DNA from: Gemmatimonadota bacterium
Lineage (GTDB): Bacteria > Gemmatimonadota > Gemmatimonadetes > Longimicrobiales > Gaopeijiaceae
Direction of reading: 5' to 3'
Length of the DNA: 64,000 nucleotides
Assembly: GCA_022571515.1 (NCBI GenBank)
Contig: JACZXQ010000010.1
Coordinates: 1-64,000 of the forward strand
The notes below the pieces were generated by a model, which searched no databases, was not told the DNA's origin, and saw only the letters and a program-made list of their open reading frames with translations. Position 1 is the first letter of the stretch. Every line of letters starts with the position of its first letter. The position numbers and the translations under genes were made by a program. Below are positions 45,164 to 52,868 of the stretch, in pieces.

Positions 45164-46660
45164 TCAGTGGCGGGTCCCTCCGCCCTTTTCCTTGTTGGCG
45201 TACATGTTCCGGTCGGCCGACTGGATGAGTTCTTCCATGCCGACCATCTGATCGCTCTTGAAGGTGGCGAGCCCCGAACTGACCGTAACGCCCTGCGGCG
45301 CCAAGATGCGGTCTCGTGCGATCCGGGCGTGGATCCTCTCGATATAGTGTGCGGCACCGGCCACGTCGCTTTCTGAAAGCACCGTGACGAACTCGTCCCC
45401 GCCGTAGCGGGCCACCAGGTTCATCGCACGGTTCTCCTCATCCAGGACTCGCGCGAAGGCCTTGAGGATCTGATCCCCCACTACGTGCCCCAGCGTGTCG
45501 TTGTAGCGCTTGAAGTCGTCGAGATCGAACAGGATCAGGCACAACTCGCGCCCTCTCCGGGCCGCGGCCACCTCGCGTTCCAGATGAATCTGAAGATGCC
45601 GCCGATTCGGAAGGCCCGTGAGCGGGTCGGTCAGGGACAGCGCCTGAAGATCCGCGTGAAGCTCCGCGTTGTCCAGGGCCACCGACGCCTGGCCGGCGAT
45701 TCTGCACAAGACCCTTATGCAGTCGTCCGTGAACGGCTGTGGTTCCTTACTTCCGACCGCGAGGAAGCCGCCCACTCGGTCACCGACGATCAGAGGAACC
45801 GCTAGGGCCGTGCCACAGGTGAGCGTCTCTCGCAGGTGTTGTGGCACCAGTTCGCTGGTTCCGAGATCGTCGAGCGTCGTATGCTCGCGGTCTCGCACGA
45901 GACGGTCGAAGAGTTGGCCTTTGATGTCCCACCGGCTTCCAAGCGGAAGCGGAGCCTCCCCTGCCGATGCGCGAACGACAGCAGTGGTGCCCTCGATCAT
46001 CCAGAGGGCCGCAGCATTCGCCCTCGATTGCTCGAGGGCGGCCTTCGTCACCATGCCCATCACTTCGTCGAAGTCCAACGACGATACCAGGAGGCGCCCG
46101 ATCTCCTCGATCTGCTCAGCCTCCTCCCGGCGGCGCGTAAGCTCGTCGACATACCTGGCGTTCTCGATCGCAACCGCCGCGACGTCTGCAATCCCCTGGA
46201 GCAGCTCGAGGTCCTGCTCGTTGTATGAACGAGGCTCGTAGCTCTGCGTGCTGATGACGCCGGTGACCCGCCCCTTGAGCTTAAGGGGCGCGGACATGGC
46301 TGAGCGCGTGACGTCCGACTCGGCATCCCCGAGCAGCATCAGAGACTGACGGTCGAGTCGATCCTCGATGATGTTCGCGCGTCCGGTCCTGATTACTTCG
46401 CTGTCGGAGCCGCGATAGGTGATGTCGCACTGGCTCTCTTCACCTTTGTCGGCGAAATAGACCACGGTTGCCAGGTCCTTCGCCTGGTCGTAGAGGGCGA
46501 TGTAGAAGCCCTCCGCAGGAACGACTCTGACGGTTTCCTGGTAGACGGCCTGGTACAATCCCTCCAGGCTGAGCGTGCCCGTGAGGGTACGCCCGATATC
46601 GAGCAACACGCGATATCTCTCAGCGAGGCTGGGTGCAGCGCCCGTCTCGGTGGAGGACAT
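45164..46660 (-). CDS. GAF-GAF-GGDEF diguanylate cyclase
   Basis: 498 aa from the ATG at 46660, 36 bp from a 10-G run; an in-frame ATG at 46747 lies across that run. Two GAF sensor domains (about 20-165 and 185-325) precede a GGDEF domain (about 335-495) with a canonical active site ARYGGDEF. The usual inhibitory RxxD site reads RAMN, so product inhibition may be lost. No membrane helix, so it is a soluble sensor. It should make cyclic-di-GMP in response to a GAF ligand that is not identifiable. Confidence 0.92.
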   Translation of the reverse strand: MSSTETGAAPSLAERYRVLLDIGRTLTGTLSLEGLYQAVYQETVRVVPAEGFYIALYDQAKDLATVVYFADKGEESQCDITYRGSDSEVIRTGRANIIEDRLDRQSLMLLGDAESDVTRSAMSAPLKLKGRVTGVISTQSYEPRSYNEQDLELLQGIADVAAVAIENARYVDELTRRREEAEQIEEIGRLLVSSLDFDEVMGMVTKAALEQSRANAAALWMIEGTTAVVRASAGEAPLPLGSRWDIKGQLFDRLVRDREHTTLDDLGTSELVPQHLRETLTCGTALAVPLIVGDRVGGFLAVGSKEPQPFTDDCIRVLCRIAGQASVALDNAELHADLQALSLTDPLTGLPNRRHLQIHLEREVAAARRGRELCLILFDLDDFKRYNDTLGHVVGDQILKAFARVLDEENRAMNLVARYGGDEFVTVLSESDVAGAAHYIERIHARIARDRILAPQGVTVSSGLATFKSDQMVGMEELIQSADRNMYANKEKGGGTRH

Positions 46661-46695
46661 GGGACACACCTGTCTGTCATCCGGCTGTGGCAGCC

Positions 46696-46705
46696 GGGGG
46701 GGGGG
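46696..46705. repeat. 10-G homopolymer tract upstream of the GAF-GGDEF gene
   Basis: Ten consecutive G (C on the gene strand) begin 36 bases before the start codon. Homopolymers of this length slip readily and could alter expression or an upstream leader. An assembly error is an alternative. Confidence 0.8.
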
Positions 46706-46776
46706 CTGTATGCCCCACAACATATGCGCTCGAGAACGCCGGTTCAATACAGTGGCGCCCCAATGAAGGGTTCGTT

Positions 46777-47577
46777 TCAGTTGTTCGGATCCTCGTTCAA
46801 CGGCTGGTCCGCCCCTGTCGCTTTGGCGCCCTCGAGCCGTGCGACGTAGTGTCCGACCTCGAAGCCCATGGCTCTCACCAGGCGTGCCTCGTGGAGGTCG
46901 GGTTCGGCGCGGGAGATGAGCGTACGCAAGGTGCGCATCACAGACTCGGGCAATCTGGTGCCCTTGAAGAACCGGATGCTCCGCAGGCCGGACTCCAGCG
47001 CGGCGTAGGTCTCCTCGAGGTCGGCCTGTGTGGCCGCTCCCTCCGCCCGGCGGCCGGTGGGCAGGGGCTCCGGCTCTCCGCCGTCCTGCGAGGCCAAGAA
47101 GATCTCATAGCACATGAGCAGACAGGCCTGGGCCAGGTTCAAGCTCGAAAAGACAGCGTCGGTGGGGACGATGGCCACGGAATGGCAAAGGTCCAGTGCC
47201 TCGTTCCCCAGGCCACGATCCTCCCGGCCGAAGAGCACCACGACCTCGCCCTCACGCGCCCGCTCGATGACGAGTGGCGCAAGCTCGCGGGGTCGCACAT
47301 AATTCCGTTGTGCCGTTCGCGCTCTCGCCGTGGTGCCCGCGACGAACGTGGCGTCCGCGACCGCTTCTTCCAGGGAGTCGAGAATCTCTGTGGCAGCCAC
47401 CAGATCTTCGCTGCGGTGGGCGATGCCCGCGATGCGGTAGGCGTCGAACTCGGCAGGGCGGACCAGGCGCAGCCTCGACAGGCCCATGTTCATCATCGCC
47501 CGAATCACTCCGGCCACGTTGACGAGGTTCTGCGGCTCGTGGAGGACGATGACCACGTTGTCGAGTGGGCTGGTCAT
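46777..47577 (-). CDS. TrmH/TrmJ-like RNA 2'-O-methyltransferase (SPOUT)
   Basis: 266 aa from the ATG at 47577, which overlaps the AbiEii-like stop (ATGA). An open frame to 47700 would add 41 basic residues with no fold. SPOUT knot motifs: NVAGVIRAMMNMGL, LFGREDRGLGNEALDLC and SLNLAQACLLMCYEI. The layout resembles TrmJ, which methylates tRNA position 32, but other tRNA or rRNA targets are possible. Last gene of a coupled three-gene operon with a nucleotidyltransferase and a small helical protein. Confidence 0.85.
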   Translation of the reverse strand: MTSPLDNVVIVLHEPQNLVNVAGVIRAMMNMGLSRLRLVRPAEFDAYRIAGIAHRSEDLVAATEILDSLEEAVADATFVAGTTARARTAQRNYVRPRELAPLVIERAREGEVVVLFGREDRGLGNEALDLCHSVAIVPTDAVFSSLNLAQACLLMCYEIFLASQDGGEPEPLPTGRRAEGAATQADLEETYAALESGLRSIRFFKGTRLPESVMRTLRTLISRAEPDLHEARLVRAMGFEVGHYVARLEGAKATGADQPLNEDPNN

Positions 47578-48371
47578 TGGGTTACTCTGGGGAGCACGCC
47601 ACCGGGGGCGCCGAAATGCACGACCAGTCCTTGAGCTTCCAGTCCGACTCCGGGAAGAGGGAGTGTGAAACGCCCGAGGTCTGGGGAATAGTAGAGGCAC
47701 CCCAATTCATCGGTGGGTCGTGACCGGGCGAATTCTTCGGCGTTCTCCAAAGCCCGCAGCCATTGCTCCTTGCTCGTGATCGGGTCATAGGGAACGGCGA
47801 GATTCAGGCGTTCCATTTCCGCGGGACGATGCCGCCCTCGCCGTTTCAGGAGTTCGATGAGCGACAGAGGGGTGAAGCCCGGATCCTTAGCCACGGCTGC
47901 CCACGTCAGCCCAGCGAGCGGTAGTACCCGCTCATGCACGAACAGGATGTCAACAAAATCCCGAGGCTCATCTCGCCCGGCCAAGGCGAGGGTCTTGTTG
48001 ACCGCCAGGTCGATTTCGTGGAGGAGGAAAGCACCCATCGAGTCTCGGACAGGAGGCATGAAGCGCCAGGCGGTGTCGTGGGCCCAGTCGATCCTCATCG
48101 CCTCGTGTCCGTCGCCGACGGTGGCACGAATGAAGCCGGGCTGACTGATCTCCACGTCTACCTTGTAGCTCTCCGCCTCCAACAGCGCGGTGTCCTCGGC
48201 GAACGCGGCGGCTACCCGCTCCGGCGAATCATGGAAAAAATCAAGAGCGTTGCTGAATCGGACCGAGTTGGGAGCGAAGTGTAGCGCCGCTCCCCCGGCA
48301 AGGTAACTGTCAGGCGCTCTCGTCGGGGCGAGGAGCGCGAGGACGGTTCGCTGAAAGTCGGTTAGGGGCAT
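47574..48371 (-). CDS. AbiEii/AbiGii-like nucleotidyltransferase (toxin-type)
   Basis: 265 aa. N-terminal YLAGGAALHF...FSNALDFF resembles the AbiEii/DUF1814 family, with GG and a D-x-(D/F) catalytic patch spaced as in nucleotidyltransferase-fold toxins; here the aspartate-rich patch reads NALDFF, with Asn where the first acidic residue often lies. A later KTLALAGRDEPRDFVDILFV also fits the family. Such toxins modify tRNA or use GTP and block growth. It overlaps the upstream small gene by 10 bp and the methyltransferase by 4 bp. Whether it is toxic is untested. Confidence 0.72.
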   Translation of the reverse strand: MPLTDFQRTVLALLAPTRAPDSYLAGGAALHFAPNSVRFSNALDFFHDSPERVAAAFAEDTALLEAESYKVDVEISQPGFIRATVGDGHEAMRIDWAHDTAWRFMPPVRDSMGAFLLHEIDLAVNKTLALAGRDEPRDFVDILFVHERVLPLAGLTWAAVAKDPGFTPLSLIELLKRRGRHRPAEMERLNLAVPYDPITSKEQWLRALENAEEFARSRPTDELGCLYYSPDLGRFTLPLPGVGLEAQGLVVHFGAPGGVLPRVTQ

Positions 48372-48628
48372 AGGGACCTACCGATTCGCCAGGCCTGGCG
48401 ATTGCCGTGTTTCATGAGCGTTTCCGCCACCCATTCAACGTCATCCATGCCGATCTTCAGGTCCGGGCGATAGGACCAGAAGCACAACGTATGGAAGTGA
48501 CGGTATGCCCGTCGAGCTTCCCGAACGCGTACCATGTTCCTGGCCGTCTCTGGGTCGAGAGTGCGGCGGCTCTTCTGGCCACCGCGGCGGCCGATTTCAG
48601 CGAGGTAGTCTCTGATCGTGTCAGCCAT
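48362..48628 (-). CDS. Small helical protein, probable antitoxin partner of the nucleotidyltransferase
   Basis: 88 aa from the ATG at 48628; the open frame extends to 48796 but an AT-rich promoter-like region covers that part. Reads MADTIRDYLAEIGRRGG, KSRRTLDPETARNMVRVREA and ends WRIGRSLCP. Basic N-terminal helices could bind DNA. It overlaps the nucleotidyltransferase start by 10 bp, as antitoxins do with their toxins, but no classical antitoxin domain is recognisable. The gene pair recurs in my memory of many genomes; I cannot check that here. Confidence 0.6.
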   Translation of the reverse strand: MADTIRDYLAEIGRRGGQKSRRTLDPETARNMVRVREARRAYRHFHTLCFWSYRPDLKIGMDDVEWVAETLMKHGNRQAWRIGRSLCP

Positions 48629-48645
48629 ATCATAACGTAAGCCGC

Positions 48646-48682
48646 TTATGATCATAGTGCAAATAGGGGGTTTGATCATAGG
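48646..48682. promoter_or_regulatory. Paired TGATCATAG repeats, candidate autoregulatory operator
   Basis: TTATGATCATAG (48646-48657) and TTTGATCATAGG (48671-48682) are near-identical, each centred on palindromic TGATCA, about 25 bp apart. They lie 18-55 bp upstream of the antitoxin-like gene, in a locally AT-rich stretch with a TTGCAC that could be a -35 element. Confidence 0.45.
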
Positions 48683-48694
48683 TCGCTCAAGGCC

Positions 48695-48968
48695 GTGTTC
48701 GGGTTGATGCGCCTGGACGCCCGCACGGCCGCAGCCAAAGAAGCGGAACGCCGGAGCGTCAAGCGCGATCGCGTTGATCTCCAGCGTGTGAACCAAGCGC
48801 TACGAGATGCCAAGGAGCCCGTCGACTGCGCAGCCGCGGCTTCCCTCAAGGTTCTCAACACCGCGATCGAGGATGCCAAGGCGCGGGCGGATTCGGCCGC
48901 CGCGGCCGGCCGCGAAACGTTCGAGCAGATCATCGAGTCGGTTCCGGACAGCATGCCAGAGCTACGTG
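48695..48968 (+). pseudogene. Unassigned open fragment ahead of the IS remnant
   Basis: The frame starting with a GTG at 48695 reads about 90 Ala/Glu/Arg-rich, coiled-coil-like residues (KEAERRSVKRDRVDLQ, VDCAAAASLKVLN) and then runs out of frame into transposase sequence near 48969. It may be the end of an older gene cut by the insertion, or noise. No family recognised. Confidence 0.3.
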
Positions 48969-49301
48969 CTCTGGTTGAAAGGCGTGATCGTTCACCACGA
49001 CCGGGACCCGGTGTTCACAAGTTATGGCTGGACCGGCAAAGTGCTCATCGACGACAGCTCACGGCTTTCGTACGCCTTGGGAGGCGCTTCAGACAACCCA
49101 GAGATGGAGAGCTTCTTCGGACGTTTCAAGGTCGAGAACCGCTCGCTCCTTACCGACGCTGAAACGCTCGCCGATCTCGTGGCGGTGGTCGATGACCGCA
49201 TCGCCTACTACAACGACGTTCGACTTCACTCTTCGCTGGGGAACTCGGCTCCAGCGGCGTTCCTCTCCCGGTGGATCGGGGGAGGGACATCACAAACTTA
49301 G
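48969..49301 (+). pseudogene. IS3-family transposase (OrfB integrase core) C-terminal remnant
   Basis: The frame up to the stop at 49301 reads VIVHHDRDPVFTSYGW, SDNPEMESFFGRFKVENRSL and YYNDVRLHSSLGNSAPAAFL. These are the second Asp, the catalytic Glu and the C-terminal signature of the rve/DDE integrase core of IS3-type transposases. The N-terminal half with the first Asp and the OrfA gene are absent, so the element is inactive. Sequence homology to transposases begins abruptly near 48969. Confidence 0.85.
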
Positions 49302-49335
49302 GGGGTCAACTCTGTCCAACTTTTGGGGCGCACGT
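48969..49335 (+). mobile_element. Truncated IS3-family element with probable right end
   Basis: Covers the transposase remnant plus the following noncoding bases. The segment TGTCCAACTTTTGGGGCGC at about 49314-49332 resembles the right inverted repeat of IS3-family elements read outward. No matching left repeat is seen, so the left part has been lost. Confidence 0.6.
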
Positions 49336-49408
49336 CCAAAGCACCAGAAAAATACCAGCCAAGCTCACGACCAGGGCAAGTCGGACGTGGTGTATCATCA
49401 CCATCTCC

Positions 49409-49996
49409 CTAGCTCGAGATAAGTTGATACTCTGACACGCTCCAGCTTCCGCCGAGCCACTCAAGCGTCAGGAAGTGCCCAAGGGTATGTGCACTGTCAG
49501 CGGCGTCCAGCATGAGTAGGGTGCTGATACCGACCTGGCGGCGACCGTCTTCCAAGCCCTCAATTGCGCCAATTGCTATCCGAATCACCGATCTATCCAT
49601 CACACATCTGCGACGGTCGTCCTCGTTGCAACTCAGTAAGACCGACTGCCTCTCCAGCTCCCACTCCCCTATCCCTGGTAGCTCAAGCCTATCCATCGCT
49701 TCCACTAATACTTCAGCCGAAACGCGGTCTTCCTCAGCAAATCCCGATTGGATCTCTTCAAACATGTCAGGGTCAACCACGAAACGCTTTATCACCTCCA
49801 GCTCGCTGCCGTAAAACTTCGGAAGTGAGTCAGATACGGCGGTCAACGCGGCCACAAGCACTGCCACCTGCTCAGATGACTTGGGAGGTGGTGCCATCCC
49901 ACCGCTTGCCGCCTTATCGCATGCGGTCAATACGAATCCAGCGCCAAACACGAAAAGTGATACTCTTGCTGTTCGCACAAATTCTTGCCTAAGCAC
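49409..49996 (-). CDS. Hypothetical lipoprotein
   Basis: 195 aa from a GTG at 49996 with GGAGGAG six bases upstream. A signal peptide with lipobox LTAC makes Cys26 the lipidation site. The mature part is helical and acidic (SLPKFYGSELEVIKRF, VEAMDRLELPG) with a pair of Cys around SCNEDDRRRC. No family recognised. Base composition is visibly poorer in G+C than core genes in the window, consistent with acquisition. It is downstream of the frameshifted HTH copy at 50244-50551. Confidence 0.65.
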   Translation of the reverse strand: MLRQEFVRTARVSLFVFGAGFVLTACDKAASGGMAPPPKSSEQVAVLVAALTAVSDSLPKFYGSELEVIKRFVVDPDMFEEIQSGFAEEDRVSAEVLVEAMDRLELPGIGEWELERQSVLLSCNEDDRRRCVMDRSVIRIAIGAIEGLEDGRRQVGISTLLMLDAADSAHTLGHFLTLEWLGGSWSVSEYQLISS

Positions 49997-50127
49997 TGTC
50001 CACTCCTCCTCTTCGGGTTGCCGCCCGCCTTCCACTCCCATGGATTCATACTCGCCGGGAGGCTATCGGTTCGGGTGGGCAGGTTGCGTGAACTCGCCCC
50101 CTAGGTGTGATTCTGTGCTTGCGGTTC

Positions 50128-50853
50128 GGGGGGGGGGGGCATGGATAGGAAGCGATATTGCTGCTATGCGCCGCCATCAATACGAAGCGAGCGCTGGATT
50201 GACAAGCAGAAGTTTTGATCTCGACACTTGTGTCGATATCTCGTCACCCGGCCTCGTCGTGTGCGATCATATTCTTGATGCGGTCGAGTAGATCCTGAGC
50301 CGACCGACCCGCCTCGTCCGCAGAAGGTCCATGAGGAAAGAAATAGCTGATGGCCGCCCCAGGGCATGCGCCACGCTGGCGAGCACGTCGAGGCTGAAGT
50401 GCAGGTTCGCAGATTGGGTCATGAGAGTGGAACGCGGCACTCCGCTTTTTCGAGCCAACCACGCCCAGGTACGTCCATTGAGCGCCTGTTCGATCCGAGC
50501 GAGGATAAACTCGTGGAGTTTCTTGTCTCTCACGTTACCCACCTTCACCACCCACCGCTCGCCCGAATACGAAAGTCCGTCGAAGGGTTGGGTCGGTTTG
50601 GCGAACCGGTCGGCTTCTGTCCCCCGGGGGGGGGGGGCGGGTGGAAAGAAGCGACGTAGCGTATCTGCTCGCGCAGTCTAGACACCGAACGGTCCATCCG
50701 CAAGGAGTCTAGTGAACGCCCCGAATCCTCGTCAGCTCGAGCAGAAGGGTTCGATATGCTCTGGCCTTGAGGAGGCGCTCCGACTCTCGATCCTCGACGA
50801 CACCATCAATCCCCGGTTCTTCGGCGAACTCCCGGGCAAGGTGGCCACGTTCC
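50128..50853. repeat. Direct repeat, copy 1 (HTH module with G tracts)
   Basis: About 725 bp closely matching 52131-52868 in the same orientation. It begins at a 12-G run (50128-50139), contains an HTH gene on the minus strand and a second 12-G run at 50626-50637, and ends in a shared GGTGGCCACGTTCC. Similarity ends abruptly at the left G run. The two copies differ by scattered substitutions and a few indels, including one that breaks the HTH frame in this copy. Confidence 0.85.
50244..50551 (-). pseudogene. Frameshifted XRE-like HTH gene (copy 1)
   Basis: Residues 1-66 read in one frame, including WAWLARKSGVPRSTLMTQS and SLDVLASVAHALGR, and the remaining AISYFF...SAQDLLDRIKNMIAHDEAG (abbreviated) continue in another. 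A one-base loss near 50350, relative to the intact copy at 52245-52553, explains the break. As it stands it makes a 94-residue protein with an altered tail that still includes the whole HTH. Start is a GTG with weak Shine-Dalgarno. Confidence 0.75.
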
Positions 50854-50894
50854 TTGCGGGTGTCGGCGCCGGCGTCGTGTTCGTGTCGCGGTAG
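50712..50894 (+). CDS. Possible small divergent ORF inside the repeat (copy 1)
   Basis: 60 codons with a GTG start at 50712 and AAGGAG four bases upstream. The first about 24 residues (MNAPNPRQLEQ...GLEEALR) are shared with the matching frame at 52711 in copy 2, after which the two diverge. Substitutions between the copies look mostly nonsynonymous, which argues against a conserved protein. Listed as uncertain. Confidence 0.2.
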   Translation: MNAPNPRQLEQKGSICSGLEEALRLSILDDTINPRFFGELPGKVATFLAGVGAGVVFVSR

Positions 50895-50930
50895 GTTCCA
50901 TCCGAGGGTTCCCATCGATCCTCCAGGCAT

Positions 50931-50966
50931 GAGAAAACGGCCACCCCCCAAGATGGGGCGGCCGTT
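50931..50966 (-). terminator. Intrinsic terminator for the lipoprotein/exported protein operon
   Basis: AACGGCC (50936-50942) pairs with GGCCGTT (50960-50966), extended inward by CCCC/GGGG after one mismatch. Read on the minus strand the stem is followed by TTTTCTC, so it stops transcripts coming from the exported protein gene that ends at 51009. Confidence 0.75.
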
Positions 50967-51008
50967 CAGCTTTGGCTGGTCCCGGACAAGGATCGGAGGC
51001 GAGTACAG

Positions 51009-51563
51009 CTATGTGCCGGAAATCATCGCGACGTCGTCAACGACCCAGGACGCCCCTCTGCGCGAGAAGGAAATCTCAAGAATCCATCGTGCCACCGGTA
51101 CCCTCTCGGAAAGAGTTCGGTATTTTGCCCAGACGACGACGGAGGCCTGCTCCACAGAGATTACAGGCTCCGAGATCGCCAAAGCAGATGAGACATTGCC
51201 TACCATTCGACAACTGGAAGGTGAATTCGGCTCACAAGACACCACTTCTTCAAATCTAACAAACCCTTGAGCGCCGATGTATTCTGCAAGCTGTTCAGAT
51301 ATTCTCCGCGATCTGACGAGTTGACCTCGCTTGAGAGAGGCATCAAAAAAGTGGTCGTCCAATACTAGGCGGCCAGCCGGAAGAGTAGTTGTTCGCAGCT
51401 CGGAGATTGCCAGTCTCAGAAGAGTACGAGTGTCGGGTTGTATCTGGGCCGGCAGCCCCACCGGGAACACAAGAGTGATTAGAGCGAGGAATCCGATCCC
51501 CCTGCGGACCACCGCAAACCCAATACGCCCGTCCCGGCACATACCCTCAGTCATAGAAGTCAT
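51009..51563 (-). CDS. Exported hypothetical protein
   Basis: 184 aa from an ATG at 51563 that shares bases with the upstream stop (TGATG); later in-frame ATGs at 51554 and 51542 are alternatives. A hydrophobic leader (FLALITLVFPVGLPAQ) predicts export. The mature part alternates short helices and strands with two Cys (SCEPNSPSSC) and ends FSRRGASWVVDDVAMISG, reminiscent of small NTF2-like secreted domains, though not convincingly. Second gene of a two-gene operon with a terminator downstream. Composition is AT-richer than core genes. Confidence 0.6.
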   Translation of the reverse strand: MTSMTEGMCRDGRIGFAVVRRGIGFLALITLVFPVGLPAQIQPDTRTLLRLAISELRTTTLPAGRLVLDDHFFDASLKRGQLVRSRRISEQLAEYIGAQGFVRFEEVVSCEPNSPSSCRMVGNVSSALAISEPVISVEQASVVVWAKYRTLSERVPVARWILEISFSRRGASWVVDDVAMISGT

Positions 51564-52048
51564 CAGTTTTGACCCGTATCACAGGAAGTCATATACGAAT
51601 CAGCGGTAGGCTCACTGGTACAATCACAATCTTCGTGATCGTACTCATGGCGGACAGTGTTTTGAACCTCACCGCTTATTGAGAAGGTGCCATTCCACAA
51701 ACTTACGGTAGCGGAATCGGTGCCAACGTAGTGTAACTCTCCCCAATCACCGTCATCGAAGTCGTATACACGGTACCTATAGTCCATGAGGCGCGAGTGC
51801 ATGACATCACAACCGGCCTGATCAACCAGATCAAGCGCAGCGTCGATTTCGTCGAGCTCTTCTTCTGTGGGTTCTCGTGCGCATTCAGGGAACGGCTCAC
51901 AGACGGTGTGCGTGTTGTGGGAAAACTGCACGGGCGAAGGAACGTGAGACTCATTTCCCAACGGCCCACCCTCCTCGCACGCCCCAACCGACCACAAGAT
52001 CAGCGCGCTGATCGCAAAGAGCAACAACTCCTTCGGCGACCAAGACAT
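51563..52048 (-). CDS. Hypothetical lipoprotein with an HEYDH (HExxH-type) motif
   Basis: 161 aa from the ATG at 52048, preceded by AGGAGGAG; an upstream in-frame ATG at 52117 has no ribosome-binding site. Signal peptide ends SVGAC, giving a lipidated Cys24. The mature part has seven further Cys and many acidic residues. Residues 134-138 read HEYDH, the HExxH pattern of zinc metallopeptidases, but no third ligand or family is recognisable, so the motif may be chance. Coupled to the next gene by TGATG. Confidence 0.6.
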   Translation of the reverse strand: MSWSPKELLLFAISALILWSVGACEEGGPLGNESHVPSPVQFSHNTHTVCEPFPECAREPTEEELDEIDAALDLVDQAGCDVMHSRLMDYRYRVYDFDDGDWGELHYVGTDSATVSLWNGTFSISGEVQNTVRHEYDHEDCDCTSEPTADSYMTSCDTGQN

Positions 52049-52130
52049 TAGGACTCCTCCTGAAGGTAACGGATGGGACAGATTTCTCGTGAGTCTCTGT
52101 TCGCCAAAGCGCGTCAACTCCTGTTGCCAA

Positions 52131-52868
52131 GGGGGGGCGGCATGGATAGGAAGCGATATTGCTGCTATGCGCCGCCATCAATACGAAGCGAGCGCTGGAT
52201 TGACAAGCAGAAGTTTTGATCTCGACACTTGTGTCGAAATCTCGTCACCCTGCCTCGTCGTGTGCGATCATATTCTTGATGCGGTCAAGGAGATCTTGAG
52301 CCGAGCGACCAGTCCCGTCCGCAGAGAGCCCAGGAGGAAAAAGGTAGCTGATAAGCCTCCCCAAGGAATGCGCTACGCTCGCGAGCACGTCGAGGCTGAA
52401 GTGCAGGTTCGCCGATTGGGTCATGAGAGTGGAACGCGGCACACCACTTTTTCTAGCCAACCACGCCCAGCTACGTCCATTGAGCGCCTGCTCGATCCGA
52501 GCGAGGATAAACTCGTGGAGCTGCTTGTCTCTCACGTCACCCACCTTCACCACCCACCGCTCGCCCGAATACGAAAGTCCGTCGAAGGGTTGGGTCGGTT
52601 TGGCGAACCGGTCGGCTTCTGTCCCCCGGGGGGGGGCGGGTGGAAAGAAGCGACGTAGCGTATCTGCTCGCGTAGCCTAGGCACCGAACGGTCCATCCGC
52701 AAGGAGTCTAGTGAACGCCCCGAATCCTCGTCAGCTCGAGCAGGAGAGTTCGATACGCACTGGCCTTGAGGAGGCGCTCCGAGCCTCTGAGCAGCGAGCC
52801 GGGTTGCTCAAGGACGCCATCAATCCTGGGTTCTTGGGCGTGGCTCCCCGGGAAGGTGGCCACGTTCC
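52131..52868. repeat. Direct repeat, copy 2 (HTH module with shorter G tracts)
   Basis: Second copy of the module at 50128-50853. G runs at the matching places are 7 (52131-52137) and 9 (52628-52636) instead of 12 and 12. The HTH gene in this copy is intact. Between copies lie two lipoprotein/exported genes with their own terminator. Confidence 0.85.
52245..52553 (-). CDS. XRE-like helix-turn-helix DNA-binding protein (intact copy)
   Basis: 102 aa with GTG start. A helix pair WAWLARKSGVPRSTLMTQS (about 28-46) then FSLDVLASVAHSLG is the Cro/CI HTH with its following helix. The C-terminal LDRIKNMIAHDE is helical. No catalytic domain. It lies upstream of the lipoprotein/exported operon on the same strand, separated by about 200 bp, and could regulate it. 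Start could also be the GTG six codons later, after AAGGTGGG. Confidence 0.7.
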   Translation of the reverse strand: MVKVGDVRDKQLHEFILARIEQALNGRSWAWLARKSGVPRSTLMTQSANLHFSLDVLASVAHSLGRLISYLFPPGLSADGTGRSAQDLLDRIKNMIAHDEAG

